NCBI GenBank assembly: GCA_032123495.1
Contig: JAQBFG010000193.1
Span: 1 to 10,344, forward strand
Source: JAAERC01 sp032123495
Lineage (GTDB): Bacteria > Zixibacteria > MSB-5A5 > GN15 > PGXB01
Direction: 5' to 3'
Length of the DNA stretch: 10,344 bases
Numbering within the stretch: the first letter of the stretch is position 1; each line of letters begins with the position of its first letter. Below, piece after piece: positions 1 to 6,690 of this stretch. The notes under the pieces were generated by a model. That model did not search any database and was not told the DNA's origin. It saw only the letters and a program-made list of their open reading frames with translations. The translations under genes were made by a program, and so were the position numbers.

Positions 1-23
1 CCTCAAAATCAACAAATATTTTG

Positions 24-66
24 AAAAAAAAACGCCTGAAATCGAAAAATAATTCAATTTCAGGCG
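24..66 (-). terminator. Rho-independent terminator of the M16 peptidase operon
   Basis: A perfect 10-bp inverted repeat pairs positions 33-42 (CGCCTGAAAT) with 57-66 (ATTTCAGGCG) around a 14-nt loop. Read on the minus strand, the stem is followed directly by nine T residues (positions 32 to 24). It lies about 30 bp past the TAG stop of the non-catalytic M16 gene (98-100). Stem plus U-tract on the correct side make this a standard intrinsic terminator for the leftward operon. Positions 1-23 beyond it hold nothing I can identify. Confidence 0.9.
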
Positions 67-97
67 ATATTCCTACAGGCTTAATGCCAGTATATCT

Positions 98-2233
98 CTA
101 TTCCGGCTTATTGAAGATAGCCTCATCAATTTCAGGGTTGGCTATATATTCTTTTACTTCAACCTCAGCAACTTTGTTTGCACCTGAGTTAAGAGTCACT
201 TTGAAGGGGACCATAATCCCGGAAACTTCCTTATAATCTGAATAGATCTCAGTCAAATTGGCAGGCCCCATAATTGTCTGACCAAAATATTGCTTACCAA
301 CCGGCACAGAAGTTTCGGAATTGATCGCATATTTATATGAATACTTACCGTCAACCGACTGGACAAGAATAAGTTCTATTGATTTTCCATCCAATTCTCC
401 GGTTTCGAGCCAGGCAAAAACATAATTGGGGTTTTCCAAATTTTGGAAGGTCAAAATAGTGTTTCGGAAAAACTCTTTCTCGTTATTTTCAATATCCTCG
501 GCCGAACAAGGAACAATCTGTGGCCCCTGTTGCTGCCAGGAATCGGCTCCATTTGAAACCGAAACCATCGCGCCCATCGGTGTGGTTAAATCGGATCGTT
601 CCCGGTCGGGAAAAATCATAGATGATTTTGATTCCAGCGGAATCTCTCCCTGAGGAGTTGAGATTGTTACCGTCGATTTTGATACGACTGATTTGATTTT
701 ATTGAAATTATCGGCTCCACCGCAAGCTACCAATGCCTTAAGTATTATCTCTTTGCCCTTGGAAGCTGCCTCGTTGCTGATTTCCAACACTCCGCCGGGA
801 GCTTCTGTTGGGATCGTCACATCAATTGTGTCGACCGGACCTAAAACATCGAGCGGTTCATCAAAATCTTCGCCATTGCCAACTACAACAATATGGAATT
901 CATCAGGATGAAGTTTTCTATTGGCAACATCAATAACATCTTGAGAGGTGACTTTTTCGACATTTGATTTTGCCTTAAATTGGAAATCTCTTGGAAAATC
1001 AAAATAGTCATATTCCATGATTTGAGCTATTACATCACCTTTGTCCTCAAAATTAAAGACAAATGAATTCAGATAACCGTCTTTGCCCAGTTTCATCTCG
1101 TTTTCAGTTGGCGCATCGGTCTGCATTCCCTTGATCTGCTCAATCATGCCTTTTATTGCTTTGACCGTGCTTTCTGATTTAGTCATGCAATAATTATAGT
1201 ACAAACCAGGATAGGCAATATTGGAAGTGAAACTACCGCCGACTGTATAGGCCAATCCTTGCTTGCTACGAACATTATTAAATAGTCGATTACCAGATGA
1301 ACCGCCAAGGATATTGTTCATTACGATCATCGGGAAGTAATCAGGGTCGCCGAGTAATCCGCCAACATGACCGATAAGGATACTTGACTGATTGATGTCT
1401 GTCTTAGGTATATAATGGACAGCGAGTTTGTATTCGTAATTTACTTCTGGCAAGGACGGTACTTTTCCTGTACCCATTTGCCAATCGCCGAAATAACCTT
1501 TGATTTTCTCAACCATTTCATCGCTGTTAAAATCGCCCCAGATCGCCAGCATTACATTTTCGGGGGTAATATATTTTTGGTGAAACTCGATCATATCCTC
1601 TCGCGAGATATTATCTATAGTGTAATATTCGGCATGTCGGCCGTAACCTGATTCAGGGCCATACAGTATTTTCCTGAACTCACGAATACATATTTGAAAC
1701 GGCTGGTCGTTTCTTCTTGAGATACCGGATCGCGTCTGAGTTTTGGCCAGCTCAATTTTATCTTCAAGAAATACCGGTCGTCTTAGAATGTCAGCAAAGA
1801 GTTCCAAACCTGTGTCAGTATATTCCGATAGAATATTCATGCTGACCGTACCGCTGGTACTACCAATACTTACTTCAATGGAAGCCCCAATCGATTCCAG
1901 AATTCCGTCGATTTCATCGCCGGTTTTGTTTTCGGTCCCGCCGGTTCGTAAGACCGTTCCGACCAGTGAACCTAAACCGGTTTTTTCCGGAGAATCGAGA
2001 TAACCACCCGCTGCCAGTCTAGCGCTGGCATTAACAAGCGGTAATTCGTGATCTTCCATTAGATACAGGGTCATTCCATTTTCAAGAGTAACCGTCTGAA
2101 ATTCCGGCATCTGCGGCTCTTTTATGGGGGGGAACTTGAGATTATCGATTGTCTTTCCGGCCTGAATGTTTATTCCCAACATTAGAATTGCCAGTAAAAC
2201 CAGCATTCCAATAGATACTGTTTTTTTAATCAT
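98..2233 (-). CDS. Secreted M16 family protein, non-catalytic subunit, with C-terminal LolA-like domain
   Basis: The 711-residue protein starts with a Sec-type signal peptide (KK at residues 3-4, hydrophobic core about 7-21, likely cleavage after IQA at 25), so it should act in the periplasm. Residues about 45-460 form two M16 (insulinase/pitrilysin-like) halves. The zinc motif HxxEH is absent: the equivalent stretch around residues 86-99 has S89, G92 and T93 where the two His and the Glu would be. The second half keeps the R322...GLAY329 signature, the Arg/Tyr pair that in two-subunit M16B enzymes is supplied by the non-catalytic partner. Residues about 495-711 form an extra beta-rich domain resembling outer-membrane lipoprotein-sorting (LolA-like) proteins, which could bind a lipidated or hydrophobic ligand (inference). 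The ATG is 17 bp after the upstream catalytic gene, with GAGGAG six bases before it, so the two are co-transcribed. Confidence is high for the family and moderate for the C-terminal domain name. Confidence 0.88.
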   Translation of the reverse strand: MIKKTVSIGMLVLLAILMLGINIQAGKTIDNLKFPPIKEPQMPEFQTVTLENGMTLYLMEDHELPLVNASARLAAGGYLDSPEKTGLGSLVGTVLRTGGTENKTGDEIDGILESIGASIEVSIGSTSGTVSMNILSEYTDTGLELFADILRRPVFLEDKIELAKTQTRSGISRRNDQPFQICIREFRKILYGPESGYGRHAEYYTIDNISREDMIEFHQKYITPENVMLAIWGDFNSDEMVEKIKGYFGDWQMGTGKVPSLPEVNYEYKLAVHYIPKTDINQSSILIGHVGGLLGDPDYFPMIVMNNILGGSSGNRLFNNVRSKQGLAYTVGGSFTSNIAYPGLYYNYCMTKSESTVKAIKGMIEQIKGMQTDAPTENEMKLGKDGYLNSFVFNFEDKGDVIAQIMEYDYFDFPRDFQFKAKSNVEKVTSQDVIDVANRKLHPDEFHIVVVGNGEDFDEPLDVLGPVDTIDVTIPTEAPGGVLEISNEAASKGKEIILKALVACGGADNFNKIKSVVSKSTVTISTPQGEIPLESKSSMIFPDRERSDLTTPMGAMVSVSNGADSWQQQGPQIVPCSAEDIENNEKEFFRNTILTFQNLENPNYVFAWLETGELDGKSIELILVQSVDGKYSYKYAINSETSVPVGKQYFGQTIMGPANLTEIYSDYKEVSGIMVPFKVTLNSGANKVAEVEVKEYIANPEIDEAIFNKPE

Positions 2234-2250
2234 TATATTCTCCTCTCCGG

Positions 2251-3765
2251 TTATTCTTCTTCGGTTTCCAAAAGTGCCAGGGTTCTCTTATTGACATCAA
2301 GGTACTCAATGGCAACCCTTTGAATATCTTCCGGGGTCAGAGCATTGATTTCGTCCAGACTTCCAAATAGCTTCCGCCAATCGCCGCGGATCAGCTCATT
2401 ATAGGCTAATTGAAAGGTCAGGCCGCTGGCAAATCCATTAAGGTTTGAAAGTTCATTAATAAGATTTGCTTTGGCACGTGCCTTAATTTTTTCCAATTCT
2501 TCCATTGGAATTAATTCGGCCTTAACCTGCTCAATAATTTTCAGGATTTCTGTATCACTTTCATCGTTGGTATGGTCTTTTGATGGTATCGATATGATAC
2601 AAAACAGTGTCGGGTATTTGCTGCCGGGATAGCCAGCAAATGCCTGAGCCTGCATTGCGATCTTTTTTTCCTTAACAAGGTTTTTGTATAACAATGAGGT
2701 TCGACCCTGTCCGACATAATCGGCCAGAGCTTCCAGAGCGACCATATCGGGGTGGTTTGCGCTCGGAATATTAAAAGAGCTCCAGTACATTGGCTGGGCC
2801 TTATCTTTGACAATAACCGTACGATTGGAGACTTGAGGAGCCTCAACTGTCATCACTTGTTTTGGTTTTGGGGCAAACGGAATTTCGCCAAAATATTTTT
2901 TGGCAAGACGTTTGACCTCGTTGGGATCAACATCACCGACAATACTTACAACAATATTGTTGGGAATATAATATTTCTCAAAATATTCCACTGCGGTCGG
3001 ACGATAAAAGTTTTGAATGTCTGACATCGATCCAACAATCGTCTGTCCATAAGGGTGGGTCCGGAATGCGGCCGCACGCATCTCTTCGGTTAGTTTACCC
3101 TGTGGTGATGATTCAACACCCATTCGCCGTTCTTCCGCGATAACATTTTTCTCTTTGTAAAATTCTCTCAAGACCGGATTGATAAACCGATCGGATTCCA
3201 TTGCCATCCATAACTCCAGCTTATTGGCCGGGTAGTTGGCGATGTAAACGGTCCAGTCATAACCGGTTCCGGCGTTCATTCCAACGCCGCCTTCGCTTTC
3301 ATAGATCTGGCTAAATTCATTGGTGACGATATATTGCACAGCGGAATCGGTTGCCAAATTTAGTTGTTTTTCAAGATCTGCCAATACTGTTGTATCTGCC
3401 AACTCTCGTTTGGCTTTCTCCTCAAGAATTAATCTGGCCAGACGATCTTCCTCGTCCATCCATTTTTTCTCTTTTTTGTAATCGGTCGTGCCGACTTCTT
3501 TGGTGCCTTTGAACGCCATATGCTCAAACATATGGGCCATTCCGCTGGCATCATTGGGGTCATTGGCCCCGCCGACATTAACAATTAATCTGAAGTAAGC
3601 TATTGGTGCGTCATGCTTGGGCAGGACAATAAACTTCATGCCATTGTCCAGACTGAATTCAACAACCTGGCTTTCGATTGATGAAAAATCGAAGGCGGAA
3701 GGTGCTGAAAAGATACCCAGAAGCATAAACATCAGTATAACTGCTTGAAAAATCCGATGTCTCAT
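2251..3765 (-). CDS. Secreted M16 family zinc metallopeptidase, catalytic subunit
   Basis: The 504-residue protein has a signal peptide with likely cleavage after APSA at residue 24, predicting a periplasmic location. The inverted zinc motif is intact: H78-M-F-E81-H82, in which the two His bind zinc and Glu81 activates water. The third zinc ligand is probably E212 in the NVIAEE segment (E211 is the alternative). It lies about 130 residues after H82 instead of the usual 75-77, because residues about 93-155 are a charged, Lys/Glu-rich, probably helical insertion. A second M16 domain covers about 255-500 and includes GQGRTSLLY. The ATG at 3765 has a perfect AGGAGG six bases upstream (3772-3777). 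It is the first gene of a two-gene operon with the inactive M16 partner, so a heterodimeric peptidase that degrades peptides or misfolded periplasmic polypeptides is the likely product. The substrate cannot be told from sequence. Confidence 0.93.
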   Translation of the reverse strand: MRHRIFQAVILMFMLLGIFSAPSAFDFSSIESQVVEFSLDNGMKFIVLPKHDAPIAYFRLIVNVGGANDPNDASGMAHMFEHMAFKGTKEVGTTDYKKEKKWMDEEDRLARLILEEKAKRELADTTVLADLEKQLNLATDSAVQYIVTNEFSQIYESEGGVGMNAGTGYDWTVYIANYPANKLELWMAMESDRFINPVLREFYKEKNVIAEERRMGVESSPQGKLTEEMRAAAFRTHPYGQTIVGSMSDIQNFYRPTAVEYFEKYYIPNNIVVSIVGDVDPNEVKRLAKKYFGEIPFAPKPKQVMTVEAPQVSNRTVIVKDKAQPMYWSSFNIPSANHPDMVALEALADYVGQGRTSLLYKNLVKEKKIAMQAQAFAGYPGSKYPTLFCIISIPSKDHTNDESDTEILKIIEQVKAELIPMEELEKIKARAKANLINELSNLNGFASGLTFQLAYNELIRGDWRKLFGSLDEINALTPEDIQRVAIEYLDVNKRTLALLETEEE

Positions 3766-3777
3766 TGATATCCTCCT
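3766..3777 (-). promoter_or_regulatory. Ribosome binding site of the catalytic M16 gene
   Basis: AGGAGG on the minus strand at 3777-3772 lies six bases before the ATG at 3765. It is a full consensus Shine-Dalgarno site and fixes the start so that the signal peptide is included. Confidence 0.85.
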
Positions 3778-3814
3778 GATATTATATTATAAATTAATTG
3801 TATGCCTAGGGGAC

Positions 3815-3843
3815 AGATTAATTCTTAAACGTTATCTTGTCAA
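3815..3843 (-). promoter_or_regulatory. Sigma-70-type promoter of the M16 operon
   Basis: On the minus strand a perfect -35 TTGACA (3843-3838), a 17-bp spacer and a -10 TAATCT (3820-3815) are followed by a predicted start near 3808. This would leave a leader of about 43 nt ending in the AGGAGG site. It implies that the M16 pair is transcribed on its own rather than only by read-through from the phosphorylase gene upstream. Motif match only. Confidence 0.65.
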
Positions 3844-3873
3844 GAGGATAAAACAAATAATGAGAATCAAACA

Positions 3874-3903
3874 GTGGTGGGAATTGTAAAAATTACCACC
3901 ACT
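3874..3903 (-). terminator. Hairpin over the 3' end of glgP, possible weak terminator
   Basis: On the minus strand AGTGGTGG (3903-3896) can pair perfectly over 8 bp with CCACCACT (3880-3873), with about 15 nt in the loop. The 5' arm contains the last two Trp codons and the stop TAA (3893-3895) opens the loop. The sequence after the stem is only TGTTTGATT on the minus strand, so a proper U-tract is missing. It may act as a weak terminator or as 3'-end protection for the glgP message. Confidence 0.45.
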
Positions 3904-6457
3904 TAATCAATTTTGGTATGTAATTGTGGATCAAATCTTCATTGTTGGGCATTACTCTCGCCGCAATTCCAAAACGTCCCGATTCCCGGCAAACCACTTC
4001 CGATCGATAGGTATAGATACCGGAATCGGGTGTGCCATCGCCATTTTCCAGCGTCGCGGTAACCGGTTCATACCGATTCATTTGTTCCAGCGAATTTAAA
4101 TTCCCGGCCAGCACTTCAATGTTAACATCTTTGGGCGAAATATCACCAAGATAAATTTTCAACGTTATCGGAATCGTATCGCCGACCTTTGGTGAGGAAT
4201 CCTTGGTCTCAGCAATGATTTCCTTGAGGTCGATATTATTCCATTTTAACTGCATATCCTTCAACCATTGGGAAGTGTCTTTGGCAACTTTAAAATTATC
4301 CGATGAGTATCGGTGATATGCCTTAATCGCTGGCAAATAAGAATTTATGGTGTAATCCTTAACCATGCGATGGGAACTGAATTCTTTGCTGGCCATAGCA
4401 ATACTATTTTTCATTAAAGTAACCCATTCAGTTGGCAGACTGGCTCCATTTCGTTTATAGAAGAGAGGAATCACTTCACGTTCGAGGACATCATATAAAA
4501 ATTTGCGCTCAAGTTCGTCTTGATATTCGGCATTTTCATATTCTTCGCCATTGCCGATTTTAAATCCGGTATGTGATGTGTAACCCTCGCACCACCAACC
4601 ATCAAGAATAGAAACATTTATGGCGCCATTGGCCGCTGCTTTCATGCCGCTGGTACCGGAAGCTTCCTGCGGTCTTCGCGGATTATTAAGCCAGACATCG
4701 ACACCCTGGACAAGGTAGCGCGCGATATTGATATCATAATCCTCAAGAAAAACTATTTTTTTGCGGAATTTTTCCTGCGTGGCCAGATCTATTATCTGTT
4801 TTATGATTTCTTTGCCCGGATTATCAAGTGGATGAGCCTTACCGGCAATAACAATCTGTACCGGTTGGTCAGGATTGTAAAGCAGTTGTTCCAGACGTTT
4901 TTCATCCTTGAATAGTAAAAAGGCTCGTTTATAAGTCGAAAATCTTCGGGCGAAACCGATTGTAAAAACTCTTGGATCCAATATCTCGTCAGCTTTTTTA
5001 ACATCTATATCAGAGGCTCCCTTGCGAGCCAATTGACTTTTGAGACGTTTCCTGGCAAAGAAAACCAAACGTTCCCGACGTTTTTGATGCATCCGCCAAA
5101 GCTCGGCATCAGGAATCTTATGGATCTTATCCCAATCATTAAATTGAGATGGCTGTTTAGTAAATTTTGGGCCAAAATAGGTATCAAAAAGGTCAACAAT
5201 ATCATGGCTAAACCATGATCTTAAATGAACTCCGTTGGTAATCGAGCCGATTGGTATTTCTTCAACCGGCAAACCGGGCCAGATATTGTGCCACATCTTT
5301 CGCGAGACAACGCCATGAAGTTTTGAGACACCATTGCAAAAAGAAGATAATTTCAGAGCCGCCGGAGTCATTCCAAACGGTTCACTTTCCTGATCTGCGA
5401 AAACTCGTCCTAGAGATAAAAATTGGGGCCAGAGCATCCCAAATGACTCAACAAAACCTTTTAAATATCTTTCCAGAAGTTTGGGATCAAATGTTTCGTT
5501 CCCTGCCGGAACCGGAGTATGGGTTGTAAATACAGATGTTGCCTTAACAGCTTGAATAGCTTCGCTCAATGATAAGCCGGAATCTTTTACCAGCATCCTC
5601 AGCCGCTCCAACTGCAAAAACAGCGAATGGCCCTCATTCATATGATAAACGGCCGGGTTGATTCCAAGAGTCTTAAGGGCACGAACGCCGCCGATACCTA
5701 GTAATATTTCCTGTTTTAATCTTGTATCTTTATCGCCGCTGTATAAAACCGACGTGATCTCACGGAATTTCATCGGATTTTCGGGAATATTGGTGTCCAG
5801 CAGATACAGTTGAGTAACCCCAACCATTGCCTTCCATATCTGAACAATAACCGGGGTGCCGGAATAATCTATCGAGAATTGTATCGGATTGCCATTTTCA
5901 TCTTTTTCGAGCGTTACCGGCATATGATACCAGTCGTTTTCCTCATACCGTTCCTGCTGCCAGCCATCGGCGGATAAAAATTGACGGAAATAGCCATATC
6001 TGTAAAGCAGGCCAACGGCAACCAACGGAAGTCCCAAATCACTGGATGCTTTTAAATGATCGCCTGAAAGGACACCCAGCCCGCCCGAATATACCGGCAA
6101 TCCGGTGTCTATCCCATATTCACAGGAAAAATAGGCAATTATATCCTTAGTCTGATCCGGAGCGGTTTCCTCAAACCATTTTTTGGCTGACAGATATTCC
6201 TGATAGCTGTCATAGACGCGGTTGAGATTGGCCAGAAATGCTTCGTCGTTGGCAACCTCCTCAAGTTTATGCTGTGGTAGCGAGGCGAGCATTTCAATCG
6301 GGTTTTGATACGATTTTTCCCAGAGGTCGGAATCTATTCTAATGAAAAGCTTGACTATATCCCAATTCCACGAAAACCATAGATTCATCGCCAGTTCCCG
6401 AAGTCTTTGAATTTTCTCGGGAATGTTAGGCAGGACTAAAAATTGTTTAATTCTCAT
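3893..6457 (-). CDS. glgP: Alpha-glucan (glycogen/maltodextrin) phosphorylase, GT35 family
   Basis: The 854-residue cytoplasmic enzyme should cleave alpha-1,4-glucans with phosphate, releasing glucose-1-phosphate. Residues about 13-110 match the DUF3417 N-terminal domain (RELAMNLWFSWN) typical of the bacterial/archaeal alpha-glucan phosphorylase subfamily (TIGR02094 type), as opposed to the E. coli GlgP/MalP type. H313 sits in TTHTPVPAGNE. RRFSTYKR (504-511) supplies the phosphate-binding Arg/Lys. EASGTSGMK carries the pyridoxal-phosphate lysine K606. Residues about 745-854 form a beta-rich C-terminal domain usual for this subfamily. The ATG at 6457 gives the N-terminus expected from homologues, yet no Shine-Dalgarno sequence is visible before it (the minus strand reads GATATAAATT then ATG), unlike the other genes here. 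It is transcribed divergently from pckA, and the next gene downstream (M16) has its own promoter. Family assignment is secure; the preferred chain length of the substrate is not known. Confidence 0.95.
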   Translation of the reverse strand: MRIKQFLVLPNIPEKIQRLRELAMNLWFSWNWDIVKLFIRIDSDLWEKSYQNPIEMLASLPQHKLEEVANDEAFLANLNRVYDSYQEYLSAKKWFEETAPDQTKDIIAYFSCEYGIDTGLPVYSGGLGVLSGDHLKASSDLGLPLVAVGLLYRYGYFRQFLSADGWQQERYEENDWYHMPVTLEKDENGNPIQFSIDYSGTPVIVQIWKAMVGVTQLYLLDTNIPENPMKFREITSVLYSGDKDTRLKQEILLGIGGVRALKTLGINPAVYHMNEGHSLFLQLERLRMLVKDSGLSLSEAIQAVKATSVFTTHTPVPAGNETFDPKLLERYLKGFVESFGMLWPQFLSLGRVFADQESEPFGMTPAALKLSSFCNGVSKLHGVVSRKMWHNIWPGLPVEEIPIGSITNGVHLRSWFSHDIVDLFDTYFGPKFTKQPSQFNDWDKIHKIPDAELWRMHQKRRERLVFFARKRLKSQLARKGASDIDVKKADEILDPRVFTIGFARRFSTYKRAFLLFKDEKRLEQLLYNPDQPVQIVIAGKAHPLDNPGKEIIKQIIDLATQEKFRKKIVFLEDYDINIARYLVQGVDVWLNNPRRPQEASGTSGMKAAANGAINVSILDGWWCEGYTSHTGFKIGNGEEYENAEYQDELERKFLYDVLEREVIPLFYKRNGASLPTEWVTLMKNSIAMASKEFSSHRMVKDYTINSYLPAIKAYHRYSSDNFKVAKDTSQWLKDMQLKWNNIDLKEIIAETKDSSPKVGDTIPITLKIYLGDISPKDVNIEVLAGNLNSLEQMNRYEPVTATLENGDGTPDSGIYTYRSEVVCRESGRFGIAARVMPNNEDLIHNYIPKLIKWW

Positions 6458-6517
6458 AATTTATATCTAACCAATACTTTTTATTCAAGTTCCATGTTTT
6501 TAACTGTTTCTATATAC

Positions 6518-6523
6518 ATTATA
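6518..6523 (-). promoter_or_regulatory. Candidate -10 element for glgP
   Basis: A perfect TATAAT on the minus strand (6523-6518) would start transcription near 6511 and leave a leader of about 54 nt before the glgP ATG. No good -35 hexamer is found 16-18 bp upstream, so this is only a candidate in an AT-rich region where such hexamers arise by chance. Confidence 0.25.
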
Positions 6524-6616
6524 CATTGTTCGTCATAATTGCGATTTTATTGAATAAATGCAATATTGATTTTCTATTCGAAAAAAAATTTAGTTTCAAT
6601 CCAAAAAGTCGATATA

Positions 6617-6645
6617 TTGTATAAAGTTAGAGACGTATATTTAAT
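6617..6645 (+). promoter_or_regulatory. Candidate promoter for pckA-pfkA
   Basis: TTGTAT (6617-6622), a 17-bp spacer and TTTAAT (6640-6645) give a moderate sigma-70-like match with a start near 6652. An overlapping alternative uses TTCAAT (6595-6600) with TATAAA (6620-6625), at a long 19-bp spacing. Either would serve the pckA ATG at 6691. The AT-rich context makes chance matches likely. Confidence 0.3.
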
Positions 6646-6690
6646 AGATAGAAATTATTAATATTTAAACAAATAGTTAAAGGGGGAAAT

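Larger units (their letters stand above)
6458..6690. promoter_or_regulatory. Divergent intergenic region between glgP and pckA
   Basis: This 233-bp AT-rich stretch separates two genes read away from each other and must hold both promoters. It has no reading frame of interest. Several -10-like hexamers occur, including TATAAT on the minus strand at 6523-6518 and TATAAA/TTTAAT on the plus strand at 6620-6645. An imperfect dyad lies at 6538-6564, with ATTGC and GCAAT arms and an inner ATTTTATT/AATAAAT pairing. Such a region would suit a shared regulator of storage-glucan use and PEP metabolism, but no known operator is recognisable. Confidence 0.6.

Noticed and set aside
21..236. Plus-strand open frame at the left edge
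   Set aside because: It runs through the terminator stem and antisense to the M16 C-terminus, has no ribosome site and has a low-complexity start. It is a shadow frame.
86..2233. Possibility that the non-catalytic M16 gene is a decaying copy because HxxEH is missing
   Set aside because: The frame is complete over 711 codons, has a good ribosome site, keeps the Arg/Tyr signature and lies in an operon with an active partner. This is the normal state for a non-catalytic M16B subunit.
2541..2846. Minus-strand 101-codon frame inside the catalytic M16 gene
   Set aside because: It is out of frame within an intact, well-conserved protein and shows no domain-like composition.
5251..5529. Plus-strand 92-codon frame antisense to glgP
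   Set aside because: The glgP frame across this stretch is conserved and uninterrupted. The antisense frame has no ribosome site and no recognisable protein features.
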